Source: Cytophagales bacterium
GTDB lineage: Bacteria > Bacteroidota > Bacteroidia > Cytophagales > Cytophagaceae
Direction: 5' to 3'
DNA: 47,112 nucleotides
Assembly: GCA_013297765.1 (NCBI GenBank)
Contig: JAAFID010000006.1
Span: 1-47,112, forward strand
The position numbers and the translations under genes were made by a program. Shown here piece by piece: positions 31,596-40,797 of this stretch; positions within the stretch are counted from its first letter, which is position 1; each line of letters starts with the position of its first letter. The notes under the pieces were generated by a model. It worked only from the letters and a program-made list of their open reading frames with translations, was not told the DNA's origin and made no database searches.

Positions 31596-31941
31596 CGCTT
31601 TTCTTTTTTAAATTAAAATATTCGCATTTGACTTTCAAAGCCAAATCAATTTCCTTTTTAGGTGTCTTTTGCGATTTCTTTTGAAAACCATTAAAAAGAA
31701 CCACAAGATTTCCTTTGTCAAAACAACAAAAGATTCGATATATATTGCTTTCTACTTCAATTCTAATTTCATAAAGTCCATCGGTTCCAGTCATATGGTC
31801 AAGAAACTTTTTCGGGACATTCTGAACCGTTCGAATAATTTTGAATACATATTCAATCTTTTCCTGTACTTTCTCGGTCTGCTCTAGGTAAAAGTCAGTA
31901 AAATAATGTTCGTGAAAAATGATTTGCCTCTGAACTTTCAT
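31582..31941 (-). CDS. HigB/RelE-type (Gp49-like) toxin
   Basis: Gp49-like body: VPKKFLDHMTGTDGLYEIRIEVESNIYRIFCCFDKGNLVVLFNGFQKKSQKTPKKEI; overlaps HigA by 14 nt. Confidence 0.9.
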   Translation of the reverse strand: MKVQRQIIFHEHYFTDFYLEQTEKVQEKIEYVFKIIRTVQNVPKKFLDHMTGTDGLYEIRIEVESNIYRIFCCFDKGNLVVLFNGFQKKSQKTPKKEIDLALKVKCEYFNLKKKSDGYK

Positions 31942-32051
31942 TATACAAAGTTAACTTTAAAGTTTACACTTGCAAGTCTTTTAAACTAATTTTGATAGTT
32001 CGCTGTTTTTTTTCTATCCTTACCACAAACACCCGGGTATAAGACCTATGC

Positions 32052-32222
32052 GTGTAATTCCTGTTTTTATCCCACGTTGCTACCGAAATTAACCGCACGC
32101 ACGTTAAGAACTTCCAGTACAGTAAATGTATTATAGCTGTTGGGCAGCTGCACCCGATTACTTCACGCTGGTTGAAAGATTTTCTTGAACTCAATAGTGA
32201 ATTTGTCCAACGTGTCATATGA
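32052..32222 (+). pseudogene. Decayed C-terminal coding fragment
   Basis: Open + frame after a stop: ..FLFLSHVATEINRTHVKNFQYSKCIIAVGQLHPITSRWLKDFLELNSEFVQRVI*; no start codon upstream. Confidence 0.35.
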
Positions 32223-32415
32223 TTTGTTGGGGAGTAATCGAACCCTTAGGGTGTCTTATATTACACTCAACCCAATTCTTTTGTGGTCAATCTGTCCAGA
32301 GGGCATTGTAGACAACAATTCATGTAAATATGGTGATGCATTTCCATGTTCGCCCTAGCGGAGAGGAGGCAATCAAATTCATAGCCAGCATGGCATTTGC
32401 ACCATGTTGGTTGCT

Positions 32416-32946
32416 TTAATTTAATAATTGCACGTATTTCTTCAATTCATCAAACACATCATAAATGTCTCCTAGCTTTATAAAATCGAATAAAATATTT
32501 TGTCCCTGTAATTCTTTTGTAATTTTGAAATTTTTGAATTCTGCTATTCGGATAGGTTCCTTACCTGAAAAATTAAATTTATTCCCATGACTTAAACCAT
32601 TTCTAAAGTGTCTTAAAAATTCTAATAAGGGACTTTTATCAAAATAGCTATTGCGAGCTAAAATATCTCCGATATATGATATTTCAGCTATAATAATCAT
32701 TCTATAATAATCTAAGTTAAATTCAGCATTACCTCTAATTGCATTAATTGATTCATAAAGATCTAAACCTTCATAGTATGAATTATCCATCCTTCCTAAT
32801 CTGGCAGTAGATCCTGCATCATATCCTTTTGACTGTATATTTTCAAATATGTCTGGATAATTTAGTAGTACTATGCCAAATGAAGAGGCATTGTTATACT
32901 TTTTGTATTTTTCAATGGCATCAATTATTAATTGTTTATCATCCAT
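32416..32946 (-). CDS. HEPN-like protein (pEK499_p136-like pattern)
   Basis: All-helical 176-aa ORF with LEFLRHFRNGLSHGNKF, i.e. the HEPN R-x4-H motif (RNGLSH). Confidence 0.6.
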   Translation of the reverse strand: MDDKQLIIDAIEKYKKYNNASSFGIVLLNYPDIFENIQSKGYDAGSTARLGRMDNSYYEGLDLYESINAIRGNAEFNLDYYRMIIIAEISYIGDILARNSYFDKSPLLEFLRHFRNGLSHGNKFNFSGKEPIRIAEFKNFKITKELQGQNILFDFIKLGDIYDVFDELKKYVQLLN

Positions 32947-33231
32947 TTTTATTTATAATAATTGCAACTAACAAATCCCTTTGCGAAGTATTTCCCCTAC
33001 ACAATATAGGTTAATTATAGCCCTTTACCAACCAAACATCTTCTAGTCTCAGATTATCTGCTAGCTTATGTTCTATCCCAAGATAGGTTCAGCACATAGA
33101 CGTTGGTTACTTTTGCTTCTACAATCAAGTCCATAATGACAACAATTTTTAATTTTGTTAAAAAAAACGTAACATCACAAACAACATTCCCCATTATTTG
33201 TACCATTATTGTATCTTAAATAACATATACA

Positions 33232-33411
33232 ATGCAACTAAAAGACTATTTTAAATTCAACGAGGTCTTGACCTATTATTTCAGAAAAAAAGACCCCTCT
33301 CGCCCTACCAGCATCAACCTAAAACTGATGCACGGTATCAACAAAATTTCTATTATCATATTTTTATTTTGCGTATTGGTTATTTTATATCGTTTTCTTT
33401 CAAGACTCTGA
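33232..33411 (+). CDS. Small single-TM protein, 59 aa (DUF6728-like), absent from the ORF track
   Basis: MQLKDYFKFNEVLTYYFRKKDPSRPTSINLKLMHGINKISIIIFLFCVLVILYRFLSRL*; followed 9 nt later by the YjbR gene. Confidence 0.75.
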   Translation: MQLKDYFKFNEVLTYYFRKKDPSRPTSINLKLMHGINKISIIIFLFCVLVILYRFLSRL

Positions 33412-33420
33412 TTTATAAAA

Positions 33421-33780
33421 ATGAATATTGAGGAATTTAGAATCTATTGTCTATCCAAATTAGGTACCTCTGAAAGTATGCCTTTTGGAGGCGATACATT
33501 GGTTTTTAAGGTAGGCAGCAAAATGTTTGCCCTTACAGATTTAGAAGAATTTAATAGTATCAATTTAAAATGTAATCCTGAAAAGGCAATAGAGCTAAGA
33601 GATACCTATGAAGGTGTAACTGCTGGATACCACATGAGCAAAAAACACTGGAACACAGTGCAGGTTAAAAGTGATGTAAATGTAGCCTTACTAAAAACCT
33701 GGATAGATGATTCCTATCAATTGGTGTGGCACAGCCTTTCTAAAAAAGAAAGAGAGATGATAAAGGAAGAAACCAAGTAA
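33421..33780 (+). CDS. MmcQ/YjbR-family DNA-binding-like protein
   Basis: MPFGGDTLVFKVGSKMFAL...GYHMSKKHWNTV...DDSYQLV. Confidence 0.9.
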   Translation: MNIEEFRIYCLSKLGTSESMPFGGDTLVFKVGSKMFALTDLEEFNSINLKCNPEKAIELRDTYEGVTAGYHMSKKHWNTVQVKSDVNVALLKTWIDDSYQLVWHSLSKKEREMIKEETK

Positions 33781-34022
33781 AATTACTTAGAATTGTACTT
33801 TTTTTAATTGAAATAATTATATTTATACACAATTGTTTGCACCTAAAAATATTTTTCCTATCTTAAATTGATTTTTATAAACAGAAATAAATGAAGAGAC
33901 ACTTACTGCTTGCTAATATTTGATTCAGTGATTGCAAGTACTGGCAATTTTTGCCAGTTATGTTTACATAAAAATATGTAAAACCTAAAACAAATTGTTC
34001 ATTTCAATTTATTTATGTTATG

Positions 34023-34253
34023 ATGACAACCCTAGAATACAACAAAATAATTCTTTCAAAAGTAAGTTTTCATGCAGAATTATTTGAAAAAGAACTGTTC
34101 AAAGCCCTGCAATCTATGATTCCTCAAAACCGATCCTTGCTATTGGGTTGGTGTCACTACAAATATAGTTTTAAGCACTATCGAACCATTCGCAAATTCT
34201 TTCCCAAAAAAGTACGCAAGTCGATTCTGAGCATTCTACCTAAGGTACTGTAA
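34023..34253 (+). CDS. Small hypothetical protein
   Basis: 76-77 aa ORF, basic and rich in aromatics; no recognised family. Confidence 0.5.
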   Translation: MTTLEYNKIILSKVSFHAELFEKELFKALQSMIPQNRSLLLGWCHYKYSFKHYRTIRKFFPKKVRKSILSILPKVL

Positions 34254-34337
34254 TAGCCAATGTATTTTAACAATTAATGTGTATTGGTAAACTTTACCTT
34301 ACAATATTTTTTATCTCATCCATTCCCTACTATTTTT

Positions 34338-34370
34338 GCGACAGCAGTCCATGGTTGGATTTGCTGTCGC
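34338..34370. promoter_or_regulatory. Nested inverted repeat in the nuoH leader
   Basis: GCGACAGCA (34338-34346) / TGCTGTCGC (34362-34370), inner TCCA/TGGA, directly after TATTTTTG (34331-34338). Confidence 0.6.
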
Positions 34371-34386
34371 AACTTTATACAGTTCT

Positions 34387-35490
34387 ATGATTGCATTGCT
34401 TTTTATTCTACCGTTTATACTCACTTTTGTGGTACTAGGCGTGTGGGCAGAACGTAAAGTTGCAGGCTTTATTCAAGATCGCTACGGGCCTATGGAGGTA
34501 GGTTACTACGGTATAGGGCAAACGATTGCAGACCTGCTCAAAATGTTGCAAAAAGAAGATCTTGTTCCTTTTAAAGCTGATAGAAAACTTTTCTTACTTG
34601 CCCCAATTGTTATTTTTGTAGCCATCTTAGCAGGTTATGCTGTATTGCCATTATCGCCTAGTCTAATAGGCTCATCGGCCAAGGTGGGCATATTTTTCAT
34701 GCTTACTATCATTTCACTTGATGTAGTTGGTTTGTTAATGGCAGGCTGGGGATCTAATAATAAGTATGCGATACTAGGTGCAGTAAGGGCAGTAGCCCAA
34801 ATAATCTCTTATGAAATACCGCTTACGTTGTCGGTTTTGAGTGTAGTAATGATTTGTCAAACTTTGGATTTGCAAGAAATCAGTTACCAGCAAGGAATTT
34901 TGCTACCACAATTTGCCAATGCTTCTATTGATCAAAATTATTTATTTGGTATCAAAGCCTTAAATATTAATGTTACCAACGTCGGTGGTTTTCTTACTTG
35001 GAATATCTTGAGAAGTCCGTTACTGTTCGTTTCGTTCATTATCTTTTTTATTGCCTCGCTCGCTGAATCTAATAGAGCACCGTTTGATTTACCCGAAGCA
35101 GATTCAGAGTTGGTGGCTGGCTATCATGTTGAATATTCTGGATTTCGATGGGGATTGTTTATGCTAAGCGAGTACGCCATGATGCTGTTGGTTTCGTTTT
35201 TAGCGGCAATATTGTTTTTGGGTAGCTGGAATACGCCACTGCCCAATATAGGTGCAGCAAGGCTTGCAGACTGGACAACTGGCTCGCCAAATACTTTTTT
35301 GGGCAACGTGGTAGGGTTTGGTTGGTTGGTATCTAAGGCTTTTGTCTTGGTTTTTATCCAAATGGTAGTTCGCTGGACTTATCCAAGGTTACGGGTCGAT
35401 CAATTGATGAATTTATGTTGGAAATTTCTTACCCCCATTGCCTTAGCAATAGTAGTACTTTCGACTTTTTGGAGGTTATTAATGATATAG
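34387..35490 (+). CDS. nuoH: NADH-quinone oxidoreductase subunit H
   Basis: WAERKVAGFIQDRYGPMEVG, ISYEIPLTLSV, ESNRAPFDLPEADSELVAGYHVEYSG. Probable start at ATG 34387. Confidence 0.95.
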   Translation: MIALLFILPFILTFVVLGVWAERKVAGFIQDRYGPMEVGYYGIGQTIADLLKMLQKEDLVPFKADRKLFLLAPIVIFVAILAGYAVLPLSPSLIGSSAKVGIFFMLTIISLDVVGLLMAGWGSNNKYAILGAVRAVAQIISYEIPLTLSVLSVVMICQTLDLQEISYQQGILLPQFANASIDQNYLFGIKALNINVTNVGGFLTWNILRSPLLFVSFIIFFIASLAESNRAPFDLPEADSELVAGYHVEYSGFRWGLFMLSEYAMMLLVSFLAAILFLGSWNTPLPNIGAARLADWTTGSPNTFLGNVVGFGWLVSKAFVLVFIQMVVRWTYPRLRVDQLMNLCWKFLTPIALAIVVLSTFWRLLMI

Positions 35491-35538
35491 TTTTTGTATT
35501 TTTACAAATAAAATTTCTTTTGGAATGAATTAAGGTTA

Positions 35539-36456
35539 ATGTCACAAACCACTTACATAGCACAAATATTCGATGTCGCAAAGTCTTTGTTTGTGGGTAT
35601 TAGGCTTACGTTAAAACATTTTTTTCAAGCCACCCAACAACGAAAACCTTTAGGTGTAGAGCATTTAGATTATTTTAAGCAAGACACTGGCTTATTTACT
35701 ACGCTGTACCCACACGAGGCATTGCCCATACCTGACCATGGCCGTAACCGCTTGCACAATGAAATAGAAGATTGTATTGTATGCGACCTGTGTGCAAAAA
35801 TTTGTCCTGTAGATTGTATAGACATTGTACCTATAAAATCTACAGAAGAGATAGGCAAAACCTCAGATGGTTCTTCAAAGCGACTATATGCAGCCACCTT
35901 TGATATAGATTTGGCCAAGTGCTGCTATTGTGGGCTGTGCACTACCGTATGCCCTACCGAGTGCCTTACCATGACCAATGCTTTTGACTATAGCGAGTTT
36001 GACATTCGCAATATGATTTACAATTTTTCTGATTTAACTCCAGAGCAAGCGAAAGAAAAACAAGAAATATACAACGAAGCACAGCGATTAAAGGCAGAAG
36101 CCAAAGCATTAAAAACAACAAGCGAGGTAAAAGATGAATCGGTAACAAAGCCAGCAGGCTTGCCCAAACCTGCATTTAAACCTACCATAAAGCCACCTGT
36201 GGCCTCAAAACCAACGGTAGAACCAGTCGATAAAAATGAACAAGAAAAAACTGAACCCAAGGAAGATTTGCCAAAGAAAATAGTGTTTAAACCCACAATA
36301 AAACCTTTGCCAAAGCCCGAAGATACAGTACCACCCAGCATTGTCGATAATATTAAAGCAGAAGAACCACCAAAACCCAAGCCAGTATTCAAGCCTGTGA
36401 TAAAGCCACCTACTGCAAAAAAAACAAATACAGATATTGATCCATTAACCTTATAA
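35539..36456 (+). CDS. nuoI: NADH-quinone oxidoreductase subunit I with extended K/P-rich C-terminal tail
   Basis: Two 4Fe-4S motifs: CIVCDLCAKICPVDCI and CCYCGLCTTVCPTECL. Tail with three FKPxIKP repeats. Confidence 0.92.
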   Translation: MSQTTYIAQIFDVAKSLFVGIRLTLKHFFQATQQRKPLGVEHLDYFKQDTGLFTTLYPHEALPIPDHGRNRLHNEIEDCIVCDLCAKICPVDCIDIVPIKSTEEIGKTSDGSSKRLYAATFDIDLAKCCYCGLCTTVCPTECLTMTNAFDYSEFDIRNMIYNFSDLTPEQAKEKQEIYNEAQRLKAEAKALKTTSEVKDESVTKPAGLPKPAFKPTIKPPVASKPTVEPVDKNEQEKTEPKEDLPKKIVFKPTIKPLPKPEDTVPPSIVDNIKAEEPPKPKPVFKPVIKPPTAKKTNTDIDPLTL

Positions 36457-36464
36457 TTAGCAAT

Positions 36465-36992
36465 TTGATTCCATTATTTTACTTCTTTTCTAGTCTTGGG
36501 GTAGCGGCAGCAGCATCCTTATTATTTATAAAAAACATATTGCACGCCGCATTAATGCTGATGGTTGCACTTATTGCCATAGCTGCCATATACGTATTTG
36601 CTGGTGCCGATTTTTTAGCCATAGCCCATATCATGATTTATGTAGGTGGTGTATTGGTACTCATTTTGTTCAGTATCATGCTTACCCGTCGCAGCGACCA
36701 CCCCTACCCTGCTAGTAACAATAGATCTGTGTGGACAGCCAGTATCATCACCATATTGACATTTTTTTTACTATGCTCACTTATCCTCAAAATCAATTTT
36801 TCTACTTTACCCCTTACAGCATCGCCATGGATAGCTGACTCTACAGCACAATCACTAGGAAAATTGCTGATGACAAACCATATCATAGCTTTTGAACTAG
36901 CAGGAATATTGCTAATGGTGGCACTAATGGGAGCATCTTGGATTGCTACTCAACACCAAGAGAATTCAGAAAACACAAAAAACAATGGATAA
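36465..36992 (+). CDS. nuoJ: NADH-quinone oxidoreductase subunit J (TTG start)
   Basis: NILHAALMLMVALIAIAAIYVFAGADFLAIAHIMIYVGGVLVLILFSIML. Confidence 0.93.
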   Translation: MIPLFYFFSSLGVAAAASLLFIKNILHAALMLMVALIAIAAIYVFAGADFLAIAHIMIYVGGVLVLILFSIMLTRRSDHPYPASNNRSVWTASIITILTFFLLCSLILKINFSTLPLTASPWIADSTAQSLGKLLMTNHIIAFELAGILLMVALMGASWIATQHQENSENTKNNG

Positions 36993-37296
36993 TATACCTA
37001 CCGCACATTTTTTAATCTTAGCAGCAGCTTTATTGGCAATAGGCATGGCCTTAGTATTGGTTAAAAAAAACGCCATCATGGTATTGATGGGCATAGAACT
37101 TATGCTGAATGCCGCCAACATTAATTTAGTGGCATTCTCTCGCCAAGATGCCCATCAATTGCAGGGGCAGTTGATGGCCATGTTTGTGTTGGTAGTAGCG
37201 GCAGCAGAGGCCTCCATTGCATTGGCTATGGTAATCAAAGTATTTTATCATTTTAAAACATTAGATTTGGACGAATTAAGCGAATTGAAAGGCTAA
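36985..37296 (+). CDS. nuoK: NADH-quinone oxidoreductase subunit K
   Basis: KNAIMVLMGIELMLNAANINLVAFS...VAAAEASIALAMVI; overlaps nuoJ by 8 nt. Confidence 0.95.
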   Translation: MDNIPTAHFLILAAALLAIGMALVLVKKNAIMVLMGIELMLNAANINLVAFSRQDAHQLQGQLMAMFVLVVAAAEASIALAMVIKVFYHFKTLDLDELSELKG

Positions 37297-37335
37297 TCCA
37301 TCGGCTCTGTTTTTCTTTACCATAGTCAATTATTC

Positions 37336-39405
37336 ATGCAAGAAAACCTTATCACTATTCCCTCTTTCCTAGCAAACATTGCACTCATGGTATTGTTTAT
37401 GCCATTGTTTTCATTTTTAATTTTATTTTTTTTCGCCAAATATTTGCCCCAAAAAGGCGATTGGCTGGCAAGTTTACTGAGTGGTATTAATGCAATTTTG
37501 TCCATCGTTTTATTCTCAACGGTCATTTCTCAACAAACAATTTCGGGTTACTTGCTGCGCTTTGATTGGTTCCAATTGGGCAATCACCATTTTCAAATAA
37601 GCTTTTTAATCGACACCATTTCTACTATCATGTTGGTTATTGTAACGTTTATTTCGTTTTTAGTAAACCTCTATTCTATAGAGTATATGAGGGGAAAGCG
37701 AAACTATCAGCGGTACTTTCCTTATCTTTCCATTTTTACTTTTGCCATGCTGGGCATTGTGCTTAGCCACAACCTACTGCTAACATTTATGTTTTGGGAA
37801 TTGGTAGGGTTTTCATCGTATTTGCTCATTGGTTTTTGGTTTGATAAAGCATCGGCAGTAAAGGCCAGCAAAAAAGCATTTTTGTTTAATAGAATCGGAG
37901 ATGTTGGTTTTTTAATTGCGTTATTATTGGTGTATAATTATTTACACACTTTCGATTTGTCAGAAATAAAAAAACTATTGGTATCTAATAGTTGGGTTAC
38001 CGCTATGCCATTTTGGATAAGTCTTGCAGGGCTAGGTTTTTTTGCAGCCTGTGTAGGCAAATCGGCTCAGTTTCCACTGCAAGTATGGCTACCAGATGCT
38101 ATGGAAGGCCCCACGCCAGTATCAGCACTAATCCATGCAGCAACTATGGTAGCTGCAGGGATATATCTATTGGTAAAAGTTCACTTTTTACTAACTCCTG
38201 AAGTAAAAATATTTATAGCCTTTACGGGTGCTACTACAGCATTTATAGGGGCTGTGCCTGCATTATTTCAAAACGATATAAAGAAAGTATTGGCCTACTC
38301 TACCATTTCCCAACTAGGCTATATGGTGATGGGTATGGGCATGGGGAGCTATGCACCTTCATTTTTCCATCTCATTACCCATGCGTTTTTCAAGGCATGT
38401 CTATTTTTGTCGGTAGGGTCAATCATACACGCTATGCACGAGATAAAATACGAAATGTTTTTGCATAAAAATTACAACGATTTTGACTTGCAAGATATGC
38501 GGCTGATGGGGGGATTTTACAAAAAAATGCCCATTGCTTTCGGGGCGTACTTGGCCTCTTCTTTGGCTTTAATTGGTGTACCACTATTTTCAGGTGCATT
38601 GTCAAAAGAACTATTGCTAGAGCAATCTTGGGTATGGGCACAGCAACAGGCAGCCGAGGGCAAATTTGTATTTTATATTATTCCCATACTAGCATACAGC
38701 ACACTTCTAATTACTTGCTTATATGTTTTTAGACAATTGTTTATGGTATTTTTCGGTACATTTAGACTTGCAGAAATTGATATCAAGGCTAAAGAGCATT
38801 TTAATCAATTAAAAGAATCGCATTGGCTACTTAATATTCCGTTGATACTATTGGCGATACTTTCAATGTGGTGGGTATTTGCTATCAATCCTATTGACGG
38901 CACTACAGGCTGGCTAATGTTACTATTGGGAGCAGACTCTTTTTCGTTTCATTTCTCTCCGGTGCCTTTGCTAATAATAGCTTTGGGAGTAGTTATTTTT
39001 CTTTGGAGAAAGAAAGAATTGCAAGAAACACTGTATTTTTTTAAATTGAATGGACATTCTAATACTTCTTCATTTTTAAAAGCTATTCGCAACGACTGGA
39101 ATATGGATGCGTTGTACTACCATACTTTGGTAAATGGTGGTTTTAGTGTTGCAACCATTATATCAAAAATTGACACCAAAATAATAGACCCTCTAATACA
39201 TGCTGTGTCTGTGACCTACGTCATCGTTGGTCACTTGGCAGCCTGGGTAGATAAATATATTATTAATGGTATGCTTCATGTGTTACTACATTTGAACAGT
39301 TCGTTAGGTGCATTTACTCGTTCATTTCAAGGTGGTAAAGTGCAGCAGTATTTTTTATTTGTATTTGTAGTTGCCTTAGGTGCATTGGCTTGGGCAATAT
39401 TTTGA
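37336..39405 (+). CDS. nuoL: NADH-quinone oxidoreductase subunit L
   Basis: LTFMFWELVGFSSYLLIGFW, AQFPLQVWLPDAMEGPTPVSALIHAATMVAAGIYLL, KKVLAYSTISQLGYM. Confidence 0.96.
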   Translation: MQENLITIPSFLANIALMVLFMPLFSFLILFFFAKYLPQKGDWLASLLSGINAILSIVLFSTVISQQTISGYLLRFDWFQLGNHHFQISFLIDTISTIMLVIVTFISFLVNLYSIEYMRGKRNYQRYFPYLSIFTFAMLGIVLSHNLLLTFMFWELVGFSSYLLIGFWFDKASAVKASKKAFLFNRIGDVGFLIALLLVYNYLHTFDLSEIKKLLVSNSWVTAMPFWISLAGLGFFAACVGKSAQFPLQVWLPDAMEGPTPVSALIHAATMVAAGIYLLVKVHFLLTPEVKIFIAFTGATTAFIGAVPALFQNDIKKVLAYSTISQLGYMVMGMGMGSYAPSFFHLITHAFFKACLFLSVGSIIHAMHEIKYEMFLHKNYNDFDLQDMRLMGGFYKKMPIAFGAYLASSLALIGVPLFSGALSKELLLEQSWVWAQQQAAEGKFVFYIIPILAYSTLLITCLYVFRQLFMVFFGTFRLAEIDIKAKEHFNQLKESHWLLNIPLILLAILSMWWVFAINPIDGTTGWLMLLLGADSFSFHFSPVPLLIIALGVVIFLWRKKELQETLYFFKLNGHSNTSSFLKAIRNDWNMDALYYHTLVNGGFSVATIISKIDTKIIDPLIHAVSVTYVIVGHLAAWVDKYIINGMLHVLLHLNSSLGAFTRSFQGGKVQQYFLFVFVVALGALAWAIF

Positions 39406-39603
39406 TTTCAGAAAGAAACTTTTGAGATTTATGCAATATTGACTTCTTCTAAAGACAAATTTTCTTTATGTAATTTAAAGAAATACCATAATGATGAATT
39501 CTGCTCAAGCCCATCTGCCTACAGTTTGCTTTTTTGGTAATGAAACGATGCTTACATTAATGCAAACTTTACAGCCATAAAATTGTTGAAGCATAAAGTA
39601 ACA

Positions 39604-40797
39604 ATGGAAGCGTCTAAAAATTATGATTATATCATTGCTGGGGCTGGGGCTGCTGGTCTTAGTATGGCTTATTATTTACTGAACCACGCAATTTTTTGCA
39701 CCAAAAAAATATTAATTATAGATCAAACGCAAAAAGTTGCCAATGACCGCACATGGTGTTTTTGGGAAAAGGGTAGTGGTTTGTTTGAGCCATGCGTAAC
39801 CCAGCAATGGCAAAGTCTCTATTTTGCCTCGCCAGAGTGGTCTGCTATTGTGAATACTGCCCCATACCACTATAAAATGATTCAGGGAAAAGATTTTTAT
39901 GCTTTTTGTTGGGCAAAAATAAAGCAATATGCAAATGTAGATGTGGTGTACGACCATGTTGAAAGCATTACTAATGATGGGCTGGTACACTGCACCAATG
40001 ATATTTTTTGGGGCAACACAATATTCAATAGTGCACTGTATGAAATAGCAAAGGAGGAATCGAAACATCACTTATTGCAGCATTTCAAGGGTTGGTATGT
40101 AGTTTTTGAGTCGCCTATATTAGATACCAATATTGCCACGTTAATGGATTTTGATGTGGAACAGCATGGCGATTGTAGGTTTGTGTATGTACTACCCACC
40201 TCACCATTCAAGGCTTTAGTAGAATACACTGTTTTTTCAAAATCACTACTTCATGAGGTTGATTACGAAAAAGCATTGCAAATCTACCTAAATCAAAAGT
40301 TTCCTAACCAATCTTACCAGATTGAGCATACAGAATTTGGGGTAATACCAATGACAAATGCTACAATAAAGGCGCTGCACAACGGCGAATCCATCATTGC
40401 TATAGGTACGGCTGGTTACGCATCTAAGGCTTCCACAGGGTACACCTTTGCTTTTATACAGCGGCAGTGTCAGCAAATTATTGCTCATTTGGAAAATGAA
40501 AATAAACAAAAGATAAACTTGCGAGCAACCATCAAGTTCCAGTTTTATGATTCGGTCTTGCTCAATGTTATCGCCACCCACAAGTTTGAAGGTTGGAAAA
40601 TATTTAGCCGAATGTTCAAAAAATTGCCTACCCCCTTGGTTTTAAAATTTCTAAACGAAGAAACAAAATGGCATGAAGACATACAGATAATGGCTTCGGT
40701 CAATTTCTGGAGCTTCACCAAGGCAGCTTTTCAAGAAATTAAGGCTGCGATAAAAATATTTTCCAAAGCGAAAAAAAACCTGCAACCACTAGAATAA
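39604..40797 (+). CDS. crtY: Lycopene beta-cyclase
   Basis: YDYIIAGAGAAGLSMAYYLL FAD-binding N-terminus; DRTWCFWE; EFGVIPMT...GTAGYASKASTGYTF. Confidence 0.9.
   Translation: MEASKNYDYIIAGAGAAGLSMAYYLLNHAIFCTKKILIIDQTQKVANDRTWCFWEKGSGLFEPCVTQQWQSLYFASPEWSAIVNTAPYHYKMIQGKDFYAFCWAKIKQYANVDVVYDHVESITNDGLVHCTNDIFWGNTIFNSALYEIAKEESKHHLLQHFKGWYVVFESPILDTNIATLMDFDVEQHGDCRFVYVLPTSPFKALVEYTVFSKSLLHEVDYEKALQIYLNQKFPNQSYQIEHTEFGVIPMTNATIKALHNGESIIAIGTAGYASKASTGYTFAFIQRQCQQIIAHLENENKQKINLRATIKFQFYDSVLLNVIATHKFEGWKIFSRMFKKLPTPLVLKFLNEETKWHEDIQIMASVNFWSFTKAAFQEIKAAIKIFSKAKKNLQPLE

Noticed and set aside
32222-32270. tRNA-like T-arm (minus strand GGGTTCGATTACTCC)
   Set aside because: The stem after the T-loop does not pair and no anticodon or acceptor arms could be assembled.
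36018-36392. 124-aa minus-strand ORF opposite nuoI
   Set aside because: A shadow ORF created by the Lys/Pro codon repeats of NuoI; low-complexity Gly/Ser/Phe-rich product.
39491-39580. 29-aa ORF between nuoL and crtY (MMNSAQAHLPTVCFFGNETMLTLMQTLQP)
   Set aside because: Too short, no family resemblance, and not a NuoM fragment.
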